A DNA stretch of 64,000 bases from Marasmius tenuissimus (GCA_029532415.1 JAQOTA010000025.1:241577-305576); one strand, 5' to 3'; counted from the stretch's first letter, positions 41,474-52,383 are shown. Translations and numbers: made by a program. Notes: generated from the letters alone by a model not told the origin.

Positions 41474-41632
41474 GTCTTCGGTGGATAGCTGGTCACCGGG
41501 ACCTAACAGTACGGGGAGGTACGGGTGTAGGTCATTTTTTCTTAGTTTAGATGTGTCCTCATCTTCTACAGTCGTGATAGAAGCAGCCGTTGAGTGTGGA
41601 GGCTCAACTCGGACAGAAGATTTGTCATGTAG

Positions 41633-44600
41633 TCACGGACTGGGCGATGTGGCCTTTCGTTTACCTAGGGCTTTTTCGCTCAATCCAGAGTGAGGTTGTT
41701 GGGTACGGGCTCGACTCTTATCGCTTTTTTCAATATATCTTTCTCTCGATATGATTTTAGCGTGTCGTCGAGCTAATTCCGTGGTTGATGTAGCCTTTCG
41801 TTTACCTAGGGCTTTTTCGCTCAATCCAGAGTGAGGTTGTTGGGTACGGGCTCGACTCTTATCGCTTTTTTCAATATATCTTTCTCTCGATATGATTTTA
41901 GCGTGTCGTCGAGCTAATTCCGTGGTTTCCTCCCCCTCATCAAGAGTGGGTATACTCTTGCCATTCAAACGGATTGAATTATCACTGAAGTTCAATGAAA
42001 GACCATGTCTCCGCATGAATACGGTGCCAACTACAGCATCATAACGGTCAATGTTTGCTACATCGAAATATCCGACCTCGGATACTGTCTCGTGCGATGA
42101 GGCAAAGGAGTACTTGGTGTCGCATCCGTGAGATATGCGAGATCGACTCCCTTTGGTTCCCAGTTGGAAGGTTACTGGGTTCTCAAGGTGGTAAACAGCT
42201 AACTTTGCTATCCGAGCGAAGTCAGGGCTGACTGCATCAGCAGTACTTCCACTATCAAACAATGTGAAAGCCCTGACCCCATTGATATCAATGAATGCGG
42301 TGAGGCACTTGTTATCTGTTAGAGTGCGCTGAGGGCGAGTTCCAACTGAATCTGCAGCAACCAGAGTCGGTCTGAGGGTGGATTGTGCGTTTCCGTCTGT
42401 ATCAACCGTTATAGAGCGTAGGTATTCTCCAAAATCAAGGTTCAGAACCTCGGTTGACTCATCATCAGTCGAAGACTCATTCCGATACTCAGAAGAGTAT
42501 TCAGCTTCAGATTCGCTAGTGTCCATCATGAAACCTACACGTTCCATGTATTCCTCATCAGCATCATCACTTGAATACTGGGAACCAATAAGGCCTGTCT
42601 CTTCGGTATCATTCCCAGAGTCAGATTCTGAAGAGTGATCTGATGGGGTGGCTTCCTGAGGTGTGGTTTCAGGTGGTTCGTGCTCAGATTCATTTTCTGA
42701 GGCTTCAGCAATACGGAACAATCGTGTGGTTCCTTTGCCGTTAGAGTCTACCATTCGGAATAGGCGATTATTGCCTTTCTGTTGGTTGGCTTTGTCGCCC
42801 TGACCGTCCCACTTTTTCTTGTAGAACGGCTGAAACTTTCTATTGAAGTTTTGTCTATCCTGGGCTCTGCCATCGCGTTGTGAGAAACGGCCTTGATTCC
42901 GAGAGTCTTGGCGTTTATCTCTCGGGGGTGAGTTCGCTCGAACGCTATACCTCCGATTGTCAACAACTTGAAGTCGTCGAGGTGACGGAGACCGAGAGGA
43001 CTGACGGTTGTTTTTCCTGTTATCCTTCCTCTTACGGTCCTTTGACCGAGATCGAGACCTGCGGCGTTTAGTACGCTTCATTTGGTCTCGAGCCTTGTTG
43101 TAATACAAGGCAGCCTTGTGGCTTCGTTCACACAGCAGTGCGGCCTGCATAATGTCATTGACAGATGAGTTTTCAGGCGTAATGCGATGGATTTTTCGCA
43201 TATCACTGGCCATTTCTTCGGGGACCAGTAACATAAGTCTCTTTTTGAATGAATAGACGTCGGGTGGACTAGGCATGCTCTTAGCATAGCGGGTGAGTTC
43301 GGCAAATACACCCTTGATGCCTTTACCAGCCGTATATACGACGTCGTCATATCTTTCGGTAACAAGAGTCAAAGAGGACTCATGGATGAAGCGGCGGTAT
43401 AATCCGCTAACCACTTGCATGAAAGTGGTTTGACCGTGAAGTGGATCATCGGAATCTGGGTCATCAAGACCACTCTCGATGGCGTCAACATACCAGTGGC
43501 GAGCATCTCCACGAAGGAATGATACTAAAGTGTTCTTTCGGAACATATCCACGGAGGTGAGCACGTAACATCCCTTAGAGTTACTCCATCTAACATCGGA
43601 GCCACAGAGATTCGCAACATTAAGCCAGCGGACTATATCTCGAATAAACTCGTCAAATACCAAGAAATCCTGGTCTCCATAGTAATATCCAGGCTTAGGT
43701 ATGTTCTGAATCACGGTTTTTTGTGCATTGTTTGGTGCACTGGAGCCCGGAATGTAGAGTTGACGTTCAATCAACTTTTCAAACATTCTAAAAGCGGCTC
43801 GGAGGACTTCTTCCTGACTCTTAGGAGTAGGATCGTACAGGAAGATTTCTTCTTCATTGAAAGTTGGATCCGCGGATGAATACCGGGTACGTCCAAATAC
43901 ACCCGGGCGTTGGCCACGAACTGACAGGTTTGAACTCAAGCGTTCTCTCTTGATGATCCGGTTATGTTCATCTTCGGAATTATGAGGTTCGGCGTCACTA
44001 GGTTCGCCGTTGTTGGGGTCATCACTAGGAGGACCGTCGCCACCATCAGGAGGTCCGCCATTGCCACCAGTACGATGGTGACTCTGATCGGTTTCAGAGC
44101 TAGGGGGCTCACTTTCTCCCCTATGGATTGGTGTTTCACGTGGTTCAGTTGAACGGGGAACGGGGTTCCGACGTACACCTCCACGGCCATGCCTCGTTGA
44201 GGAGATATGTCGATCACAGGCCGCCCGAATTTTCTTAGCATACGGCGGCTCAGTATCGGAGCGGGAATCGCTTCTCTCGTTACGAGGGCTCGATCCAGTT
44301 CGGAAGGTTCGGCGGATCGAGTCCTGCTCGGAGAATGGTTCAGGGTAAATCATTCTCAAGGGAGCAACCTCATGGTCCTCAATGGGACGTTCAGGCTGCG
44401 TGATCTGAGGGTTTCGCTGATGGTAAATCATTCCATTCTCATCAACATATACATGCTGATTATCTATAGGAGTTGTGCTATAACTCAAAAGGTCAGCTTC
44501 ACGTAGGGTCTGAAGTACGTAGCAACGACGTAGAGTTTGATGATAAGCCCGAACGAGAGATTGGTTTCGGGCAAAAGTTGAAGTTACTGTCTTGATACTT

Positions 44601-45139
44601 CGAAGGCTAGCAACGTCGTCATCAGACGAGCTGTCAGGTGAATCCTCGGGATCACCAGGGGCGTTGCTGTTGCCAGTTATTACCAGAGGACGATTGGGCA
44701 TAGGTGCCTTGCCCTTCCTTGACGCAGCAGCGTTGGTCTCGGATAGAATTTCTTCAGCAGTGACGGTAGGGGTGCTGTCAGAGCGGTCACCAGTGCCAAA
44801 GAGACTATCAGGACTGGCAGTACGAGGATGATGTTCCTCAGTTGTGGTAGTCGTAGTACCAACAGGTTCAGAGGTCGAAGTCGAGCTAGTAGGTTCCTGA
44901 GGAGGACGTACGGCAGCCCGAGGCGTTCTAGAGGTCGACGTAGTAGCAGTAGGTTGACGAGACTGAGCGGATGGTTCAGTCGTGCGAGGAGCAGAGGAGC
45001 CAAATGCAGGTTTAGCTCGGTCATTCATCGCCGTGGATTTTGAAGTAACAGTCTTTCGAACGGTGGTCGTAGACATTGGAGAGATTTGAGCGTCGGGATA
45101 CGGTAGCTGGCGATATGCAGCGCTGATCCCAGATTGCAC
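41633..45139 (-). CDS. Gypsy gag-protease
   Basis: The frame opens at 45139; ATG 45076 (MSTTTVRKTV) is a plausible alternative start. A long Ser/Thr/Glu-rich N-terminal region is followed by a retrotransposon gag domain (about residues 465-700; FVFDEFIRDIVRWLNVAN-like core, then WYVDAIESGLDD and RFIHESSLTLVTERYD). A strongly basic Arg/Ser/Lys tract (KRTKRRRSRSRSKDRKRK) probably binds RNA, as no zinc knuckle is seen. Protease: FTLFDSGSTADAVSPDFA near residue 1000, with a second conserved segment (YDAVVGTVFMRRH). A 47-residue segment is tandemly duplicated at the C-terminus. The stop is TGA (41633-41635), followed in frame by CTA and an open frame into pol. Confidence 0.9.
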   Translation of the reverse strand: MQSGISAAYRQLPYPDAQISPMSTTTVRKTVTSKSTAMNDRAKPAFGSSAPRTTEPSAQSRQPTATTSTSRTPRAAVRPPQEPTSSTSTSEPVGTTTTTTEEHHPRTASPDSLFGTGDRSDSTPTVTAEEILSETNAAASRKGKAPMPNRPLVITGNSNAPGDPEDSPDSSSDDDVASLRSIKTVTSTFARNQSLVRAYHQTLRRCYVLQTLREADLLSYSTTPIDNQHVYVDENGMIYHQRNPQITQPERPIEDHEVAPLRMIYPEPFSEQDSIRRTFRTGSSPRNERSDSRSDTEPPYAKKIRAACDRHISSTRHGRGGVRRNPVPRSTEPRETPIHRGESEPPSSETDQSHHRTGGNGGPPDGGDGPPSDDPNNGEPSDAEPHNSEDEHNRIIKRERLSSNLSVRGQRPGVFGRTRYSSADPTFNEEEIFLYDPTPKSQEEVLRAAFRMFEKLIERQLYIPGSSAPNNAQKTVIQNIPKPGYYYGDQDFLVFDEFIRDIVRWLNVANLCGSDVRWSNSKGCYVLTSVDMFRKNTLVSFLRGDARHWYVDAIESGLDDPDSDDPLHGQTTFMQVVSGLYRRFIHESSLTLVTERYDDVVYTAGKGIKGVFAELTRYAKSMPSPPDVYSFKKRLMLLVPEEMASDMRKIHRITPENSSVNDIMQAALLCERSHKAALYYNKARDQMKRTKRRRSRSRSKDRKRKDNRKNNRQSSRSPSPRRLQVVDNRRYSVRANSPPRDKRQDSRNQGRFSQRDGRAQDRQNFNRKFQPFYKKKWDGQGDKANQQKGNNRLFRMVDSNGKGTTRLFRIAEASENESEHEPPETTPQEATPSDHSSESDSGNDTEETGLIGSQYSSDDADEEYMERVGFMMDTSESEAEYSSEYRNESSTDDESTEVLNLDFGEYLRSITVDTDGNAQSTLRPTLVAADSVGTRPQRTLTDNKCLTAFIDINGVRAFTLFDSGSTADAVSPDFARIAKLAVYHLENPVTFQLGTKGSRSRISHGCDTKYSFASSHETVSEVGYFDVANIDRYDAVVGTVFMRRHGLSLNFSDNSIRLNGKSIPTLDEGEETTELARRHAKIISRERYIEKSDKSRARTQQPHSGLSEKALGKRKATSTTELARRHAKIISRERYIEKSDKSRARTQQPHSGLSEKALGKRKATSPSP
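41646..41927 (-). repeat. 141-bp tandem duplication in gag-PR C-terminus
   Basis: Copies 41646-41786 and 41787-41927 are near identical (a G/A difference near the start of each unit) and encode two copies of the 47-aa block TELARRHAKIISRERYIEKS through LGKRKATS. The length is a multiple of three, so the frame is kept. Confidence 0.95.
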
Positions 45140-45216
45140 TGTCTTTCGAGTGGTGAGCGGCGTGGTGGCGAATAGAGTAGAGCTTCGGAGTAGCCAAAGC
45201 TGAGGTTAAAAAAATG

Positions 45217-45421
45217 TGAAAGGGTTCCTTCACTCGGTCCTTCGGACCTCAATAACCAGACAGTCGTTTAATTGGCTACAGAGAGCGCTACGAGAGGGTT
45301 ACACGAGGTGGTGAAGGTAAGAGTAAAAGAAGTTAATATTAGGTAAGTCGTAGCGAGTCCTTTTATACGTAGAGAAGTCCGTGTATTTGAAATATACCGG
45401 ATATGGGACGTGGCCCTTACA
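45217..45421 (-). repeat. 5' LTR of the Gypsy element
   Basis: TGTAAGGGCC...CCTTTCA on the minus strand, 205 bp. A TATAAAA box lies at 45361-45367 (minus). Confidence 0.95.
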
Positions 45422-45426
45422 GATCT

Positions 45427-46473
45427 GGACCGGAAATGCGGACTCGGCTCCGAATTTGGCACAATTCTCGGACCCTCGCCAGTCATCGAAATCAATCTCG
45501 TCGGCCTGCGTCTTTACTGAGCTTTACTGAGATTACTCTGAGCCCAGACCACCCAAAAGAGGCCAACGCTGGCTTTTCGATTCAACCCAATCGCGATTAC
45601 CTCAGAAGACTTGGACAAAGGACAACCCACAGACAAGCTCGGAGTCGTATCGCTGGAAGGCAAACTCAATGACGGTGCATTGGCTGTCGCTTTGAGGAAG
45701 GTGGATCATCTCTATTTTCCCCCTCTCCTTATATGCGAATGCTTACAGCTTGCGTTGGGCAGTTCAACATATCTTATGCCAGAATCACGAACCCTTCTCC
45801 ACCTACGATCTCATGAACCTACCCAACGCGATCTGAGACGATGCATGCACAGAAGCAAAAAAACTGTTGTTAAACAACTCAATATAACTACGGAACTTGG
45901 AATCACGACATAAGAAGATGCGGCTCAAACTCGTGTTTAAGGACGTCGAATTTGAGGGTGTCGTACTAGGGGAACTGGCTAGGGAGAGGCGGGTGTTAAC
46001 TGAATTTGGTGAAGAGGGGGAGAGGTGACGCAAGTGCGCTGAGATTCGTCGGAGAACGAGGTGGAGAGGTTGAGCAGTGTTGAGGAGGAGATAGAAAGGG
46101 TTAAGGAGTTTGAGAGGGTCGAGCATGAACTGAAGGAGGCCAAAGAACGAGTTAGCCGAGTCAAGATACGCTCAGACGAGCAGCCGCTCTCGGAACCAGG
46201 AAGATCTATGCTGGTTGTCCGTATTCCTCTCTCCCATCCCTCTTCTCGTTGTCTTGGACCGCACGAGAAGTCATGGAGGAGGCATTTGATGCCTTCGGGT
46301 CTTCTATTCGACCTCGCTGAGCCGTCCCTTCCGACCTCTTTCCATTTGTTTGTTTGTTCGTTCGGGGTCGAGGAATTCTATTTTCTTCGTTCATTTTCAC
46401 AGATCTCTCTCGTCCTCTTCCTGTTCTTCTCGTTTGCTATCGACCCCAAACAAAATCAAACTCTACCTCAATT
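45427..46473. other. Decayed sequence upstream of peptidase copy 1
   Basis: Short ORFs only. Part of it (about 45480-45700) shows shared words with 50150-50230 and 53670-53720, suggesting remnants of a repeated gene. An open frame at 46061-46651 has coiled-coil-like Glu/Arg codons at its start but no family features. Confidence 0.35.
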
Positions 46474-47010
46474 GCCTACGTCCGAAGGCGTATATGGACC
46501 TAAATACGGCGACGGGGACGAGGCCATTGTCCCATCGATCGTCGAGGGCCTGCGCGCCATTATCCTCAGCTCTTGGACTTTCACTGGAGACTTTGGCCGA
46601 GATACTCAAGAAATGCACCGGGTCGCTTTGAGGCTACGTGTACTGGAATGACTAACGAGCGTGAGCGTAGGAAGGTGCCTCCCGAGGCTGAAAGCACTCA
46701 TGGGTGATATGTCATGCCGGGTCTTCTCTTTGCCAAAGAGAAACTATTCAAAGAGTCTTTGGCGAATGTACTACTGGGCGCCGTACCATTCGAGTGCCCA
46801 GCTTTGATTCTTGTCATACTCCTCGCACGATGTCAATGTCGCTCGTATGGCAGTACCAAGGAATTTCGAGGCCCGAAATACCATAACGTTTTGTGCCATA
46901 ACCGAGGTGGGCCGTGCACGGGTCCTGTCGTTGATCAAAGACCGATGCTCCCTCATCTGTGTGACATATCTCAAGAGCTTTCTTCTAGACCCACCGCATG
47001 CTTTGAGCTG
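46474..47010 (+). pseudogene. F-box-like remnant, copy 1
   Basis: In one frame 46560-46640 reads LGLSLETLAEILKKC, like the start of an F-box (LPLETLAEII in copy 2), followed by stop codons and frame changes. The downstream part to about 47010 is similar to 53960-54215. Interpreted as a decayed gene within the duplicated segment. Confidence 0.4.
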
Positions 47011-47400
47011 AAATAGTGCAGAACTAGACTGATGTACTGAAGACTTACTCTGGCCAAATCACATCTGGACTAAATATATATCTTCCTCCACAACTCGCGA
47101 ATACTAATTCCCTTTGATAGCATTGTCCTATCTGTCCGCAGTCCGCAGTGTTTCTCTAGTACATACTGGAATAGCGGAGACGGCCCCAGTCGGATCAAGT
47201 AGCGGCAATAGCTTCAACCGGACGCATCAATAGGCAGCAATCTGCTACGACTCGACGCCGCATTAAACATTGACAAGGACAAGAGATCAGGAATTAGTCA
47301 ACCTGTCCTTGTTAGACAACATAGATGAGCACTCACCACGGCCCAGGGAATGCTCTGAACCTACGTCGCGTATACGGGCTGTGCAGTCATTTCTAGCTTC

Positions 47401-47406
47401 TATAAA
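47401..47406 (+). promoter_or_regulatory. TATA box of peptidase gene 1
   Basis: TATAAA, 42 nt before the start codon. The surrounding block (CTTCTATAAAGGCATGCTA) is conserved at gene 2. Confidence 0.7.
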
Positions 47407-47447
47407 GGCATGCTAGCAAAGGGCTTTAGTTTCTACGTTCTCCAAAG

Positions 47448-49838
47448 ATGTATCGAAAGCCCATCTCAAAAGGACTGCTCTTAATCGGTGCGTTCTTGTT
47501 GCACGGCGCGCTTGCGAGTGCTTTGTCGGTTCGACAAGAAAATGGCACGGAAAGCTGGAGCGAATCCTCCTGGGGCGCTGTGAGTCTCCCTTTACGCGTC
47601 ATTCTTTCACACACGTCGACTGAGCGTGTTTTTATCTACAGTTACAACCCTCCAAGAACCTTCAGTGGGTCCCGTGCTATACAGACCAGGGCAGTTTCCA
47701 ATGTACTCGCCTTGAGGTATGACAATCCTCACATTTACCGCTTCAAGATCACTCACCTGGTTTGATGGAAGGCACCTCTCGACTACAGTAACCCGGATGG
47801 CGACAAAGCCGCTATTGCAATTATACGTCTACCGGCCAACGTTTCAACCGATAGTCAAGAATATCGCGGTCCGATCCTCTTCAACCCGGGAGGACCAGGG
47901 GGTAGTGGTGTCGACTACGTGCTCAGGGCTGGGTTAGCTCACCAAGTTGTTTTGGGGCCTCAGTTTGACCTGGTTGGTTTTGATCCCCGAGGTAGGTGAC
48001 GGAGTCTATTGGTCTCCAAATTCCCTGTCACGTTCAAACCCTGATTATGTTCCCTCCCAGGCGTGCAACGTTCGACCCCTCGTATTGAATTCTACGAGTC
48101 TCGAGCAGAACGTGCTCTCTCGTTCCGCCCTTACGCTGAATTGAATCAATCGAGGGAAACTGTAGAGAGTTTCTGGGCGAACAGCCAGATTATGGGCACT
48201 CTTGCGTACGAGAGGGGTAAGGACTACTTGGGTCACATGAATACCGCGAACGTGGCGAGGGACATGCTCAGTATCGTGGAGGCTCATGGACAAGAGAAGC
48301 TTCAATACTGGGGATTCTCGTGAGTACAAATCTCGGTCACCGTTCATGAACCCAATCGTGACTAATGTAATACTGACACTTGTAGATATGGTTCTGTCCT
48401 CGGGGCTACGTTTGCTGCCATGTTACCGGTGAGTGAATTTCTCAGACGGTGGAGGTCAATGCACTGAGCAGCGTTCTCTCTAGGACAAGGTCGAGCGGCT
48501 TATCATCGACGGGGTCGTTGAGCTCAGAGACTACTACAGGAGTACGTCCGACTTCTGGATCCTTTTGGCACGTCGTAACACCTACTCAAAATGATCTGGT
48601 CTACAGCGAATTGGCTCAGTTTTACTGAAGACACGGATAAGACCCTTCAATGGTTTATTCAAAGCTGCAAGGACGCCGACCCGCAGTCTTGCGCTTTCTA
48701 CGAGGACTCGACCGACGCTATGAACAACAAACTCCAGGCAATTTACAAACGCTTGAACGAAGATCCCATCCCTACCCGTACCAACGAATCTTATGGTGTC
48801 ATTGACTATGGTTTCCTGCATTCCATTGTGAATGCAGGCATGTACAGCCCCGCCATTTGGCCCATCTTGGCACAGGGGCTGCAAGATTTGACGGAAGGAG
48901 ATGGCTCGGTGTTGTGGAGTCTCTTTGGGCGCCCGTTGTTCGAATGTGATTGTGATCCGAATGAGCATACACTCGAGCCTAACTTGGACTCTATGGTTGC
49001 CTACATCTGCAACGATGGAGACGCGGTTCCTCTTGAAGTAGACGCCGCTCAAGCTCATTATAAGGAGGCTGTACAACTTTATTCATCTTGGGCAACGATC
49101 CGGGCTAGCCACCGGATTGCTTGCAGGTATGATCTGTGTCTTGACCTTGCTAGATCATTACTGATGGCGGACCTTTGTAGTGGATGGTCGCCTGAAATCC
49201 TCAAGACGCAATTCCGAGGTTCGTTTTGCGTACTCTATGCCATCGAATGAGACGTTGACTTCGCACCTACTCAGGACCTATTAGCGGCAATACTTGCTTC
49301 CCCATGCTCATCATCGGGAACACAGCGGGTGAGCATGGTGGTTTTTCTCTGAACGTGAAGTTACAAGCTGACTCCACGTTGACAGATCCAGTGACACCAC
49401 TTTCAGCGTAAGTCATATTAGATGTGGCTATTCGTTCAAACTAACTCATCTACAACTAACTCTTCTACAATCTAGGGCGAAGAAGGCTTCTCAACAATTC
49501 CCGGGATCTGTCGTCCTAGAGCAAAATTCTCCCGGAGTGAGTCTTCCCTTCCTCAACCTCCCCACTGATGGATTAATCTCATCTCCCCTTTTCAGCACGG
49601 TTCAGTCGCCGTGCCCTCGATTTGCACCGCCATGGTCGTTCGGGAGTACTTTCTGAACGGAACGCTACCCGAGCAAGGCGCCATTTGTCCTATGGATGGC
49701 ACGCCTTTTGATGACCCTTCAACCACGAATACAACCTCGAGGCGGGACGTGATGTCTGAGGAGGACGTAGAACTGGTTGACGCGATGCGGAAGCTTGCTA
49801 GAAAATTCCCACAACGTCACCTTCAAGGGACCCTCTGA
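47448..49838 (+). CDS. Secreted S33-type peptidase (alpha/beta hydrolase, TAP C-terminal domain), 574 aa
   Basis: Twelve exons: 47448-47579, 47642-47716, 47772-47991, 48061-48319, 48386-48428, 48484-48541, 48607-49126, 49181-49218, 49275-49328, 49386-49407, 49476-49536, 49596-49838; 1725 nt in one frame. Residues 1-26 form a signal peptide (KGLLLIGAFLLHGALASA). The hydrolase fold shows FNPGGPGGSGVDYV (oxyanion region), FDLVGFDPRG, nucleophile Ser in YWGFSYGSVLG, Asp in NTADPVTPLSA and His in SPGHGSVAVPS. The triad and order fit tripeptidyl/prolyl aminopeptidase-like S33 enzymes, which release short peptides or Pro-containing N-termini outside the cell. The Ser codon is split by an intron (TC/A). 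No damage seen. Confidence 0.9.
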
Positions 49839-51445
49839 TTCCTTGCAGCCTCCAGCCGTGATGGCACCGTTCAATAAGTAGTAGATAGATGACGCTTCAC
49901 GATCACTTTTCTTGCAATTTATCCTGAAAGACATTCGATATTTTTCGTTCAGCAGATTGCAAGTTACGATTCCAGCATTCAGCACCGCGCCGTTGCGATT
50001 CGGAGTGACTAGGCAGTTTTGTGCAACCCTCGAGTCATGCAACTCGTTCTCGTCCTTTTCGCTCATTCTGTTAGGCCCTCACCAGTCCTGCACCCTACGG
50101 ATTTCTTGACTTCCAGACGCATTCAGGCTTAATCTTGGAGCGCGAAATCCCATCCTAGCCACACAAAAAAATGACCAACACCAGCTTTTCACAGGATATT
50201 CACTCCAGATGACTTGGGTGAAGGGTACCTTTCAGTAGTAGGCGGAGAACGAGGCGGAAATCCTAGTGGCCAGGAGGTGTTGAGGAGGAACCAGGGAATG
50301 TTGAGAAGGAGTTGGAGCGAGTCGACAATGAGTTCATGAAAGCCAAAGAACGAGTCAGGAGAGTCAAAAAACAACGATCTCGGTCAATCAGTTGCACTCA
50401 AAACCATGAGGACTCCCTGAAGTGAGAGAAATGCAAGTGGAAAGAAGCATTGAACACTCGCTAGAGCGACACGGGTCCCAGTACTCATTCCTTCGTCCGT
50501 TTCGATTCCACTGCGGTCACCCGTTCGACCATTTCACCTGTAGGACCTGTAGGCTCCCAACCATCGCATTGAACAAAGAGCCAATGTGGGCAATCCTCCG
50601 GGAGCGTAGCGGGGGAGAAATCAGTGAGGAGGAGTATCTCGTCAATGTGATTGGATGCAGACGAAGCCGCTGCCGGCGGCTCTTCCTCGAGAGTCGAACT
50701 TTGGCAAGAGAGCACGGAGAGGCCAGGGGCCAGGAGAATTCCCGTTCAAAAATCACTACGCCAAAGTGGGCGCTGGGTCATCAGCTCCCGGGGAGCCTGC
50801 TCTTTCGATGCAGAAGGAAGACCATTACGATATTGCAATTGGCCTGCGATCTGTCCATAATCGGCTATCGTCAAGATTCCTGTGGTATGCGACGCGAGAT
50901 TATTGATTTGTGGTCTGTACATGCATCCCGCCGATAAATCAATCAGTCGATTGTTCAGCGAAGAAGTCTTGTTCAAGTTGCATCATTGGTGGGACCGTCA
51001 CCCGGAATCAACTAACGCTGGAGCTGAAATGCCGAGCGAGGAGCATTATCGTAGGGGCCTTGTAACGACCGGCCAACATAAAACTCGGAAGAGAACTACC
51101 CGTGAGACATACATGACTATAGGGTTGAACAGATTATGATAGTCACCAATCGTCAGTGGTAAGGTTGTAAGTAGCGAGGATGAAGGCTGGATACCCGATA
51201 GAATTTGGAAGAAAAACACTGGGACACGAAACCAGGAATATATCGTACACTTCCTAGAGCAAAAAGCGAAGAGAATGTTACATCATCACAGCAAGCAAGA
51301 AACCCGAACAAAAAGAGACGAAACCACAGCTCCAAGAATGAGAAGAATAGTAATACGATTCGCAGAGGCCCGAGATGATCAACATCCCAAACCCTCACTC
51401 TGAGAGCAACGGCGGAGCCCATCGACCAGCAATAGGCCTTCTAAT
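49839..51445. other. Intergenic with decayed repeated sequence
   Basis: The segment 50040-50120 resembles 53565-53655 (both contain CTCACCAGTCCTG and GGATTTCTTGACT), so the duplicated unit includes this sequence. An open frame at 50422-50937 (171 codons, Arg/Cys-rich, HCGHPFDHFTCRTC) is not recognised and may be chance. Confidence 0.35.
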
Positions 51446-52383
51446 CTATGGTCTCGGCGTCGGCAGTGGTGCAGAAGGCGTGTGCCCAGACTCCAATTTT
51501 GAGGTGGAAGACCATTGGCTAAACAGGTTTTGAAGTGAGCGGGAAGTAGACAAAGTGCGATTTTGCCTTTGATTGAGAAGTTCCGTCGGCAATGCAGATG
51601 AGTGGCAAAGCAGGAAGGAGCTCACCAAGGACCCAAATTCGGCTTGTATCCATTCCTAGTTCTATCCTTGTCATGATAGGCAGGATCCGTGCTTACGGCG
51701 GGTGGAGTCGACGACCAATGTGAAAGACTGGAGAACTGCTGACCCTCTTCCGGCTCGCCGGGAGAAGGAGAAAGCTGCGGCTCCAACGCGTCATTAACCT
51801 CCTTCATGACATCCTTAACCTCGTCACCGTGACCGCCTTCATTGACGAGGGTGCAGCTACTCGACGAGGACGACGAAGATGTGTACGAGAAATTGGTGAT
51901 AAGCACAGGGCGAGGGAAAAGGGGTTTTGTTAAATCCATCGAGGCCGGCCTCCGTTTGACTCTACGTTTCTTTGACACAGCGATCTTTGGTCCTTCATCT
52001 CCGCTGTCCGACTTTCCTATGATCGAGGATCTAGCGCTGGTCAACCGGGATCGTGTAGGTGGAGGGCTCGGTAAAGGGGGGAATGAATAGGTGTCAATGC
52101 TTTCTCCTGAGGGTCTGCGTATCGTACGCTCGGTCGTTCTCCCAACATAGATGAGTACAGGAACGATCCATCGGTCGGCGAGCGATACCTTTCTCGCTTT
52201 TTGTAGAGGTAACTCGAGGTGGAATTCGTTTAGCTCGTAAAGAGGGGATGTGGGCGGTGGTGAGACAAGCGACCCGCTCTTCTCGTCGAAGTCATCAGAG
52301 TCCAGGGAAATGATTGATAGCTGGGATATGGATTCGGCTCGGATCAGTGATTTCAAGGGTTGAGTATACTGAGTGTGCATCAT
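51446..52383 (-). CDS. Ser/Pro-rich hypothetical protein, 276 aa, two exons
   Basis: Exons 51626-52383 and 51446-51518 (intron 51519-51625) join in frame, 831 nt. Composition is Ser/Pro-rich and low complexity, with a Lys/Arg cluster (AVSKKRRVKRRP, nuclear-signal-like) and a run of eight Ser residues after NFSYT. No signal peptide, membrane segment or known domain. It may be a disordered regulatory protein. It lies between the two peptidase genes on the opposite strand. Start chosen as the first ATG (two Met codons in tandem). Confidence 0.6.

Larger units (their letters stand above)
35679..45421 (-). mobile_element. Ty3/Gypsy LTR retrotransposon with gag-PR, pol and a third ORF; very young
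   Basis: 9743 bp on the minus strand. Two 205-bp LTRs (35679-35883 and 45217-45421) are identical as read. A 5-bp target duplication GATCT lies at 35674-35678 and 45422-45426. Order in transcription direction: LTR, gag-PR (to 41633), single TGA, RT-RNaseH-IN-chromo (to 38150), ORF3 (38014 to 35906, itself with one TGA), purine tract GTGGGGGAATA, LTR. No tRNA primer site is obvious after the LTR (CATTTTTTTAACCTC), so self-priming is possible but not shown. RT before integrase identifies Ty3/Gypsy. Confidence 0.96.

Noticed and set aside
45180..45216. tRNA-type primer-binding site after the Gypsy 5' LTR
   Set aside because: The sequence (CATTTTTTTAACCTC on the minus strand) does not begin with TGG or match a tRNA 3' end I can recognise.
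46061..46651. 196-codon ORF as a coiled-coil gene
   Set aside because: The start overlaps Glu-rich sequence, but the rest reads through the decayed F-box-like remnant in another frame; no family match.
50422..50937. RING-like zinc finger protein (HCGHPFDHFTCRTC)
   Set aside because: Only a few Cys/His in the right order, no complete RING spacing, and no supporting splice or codon pattern.
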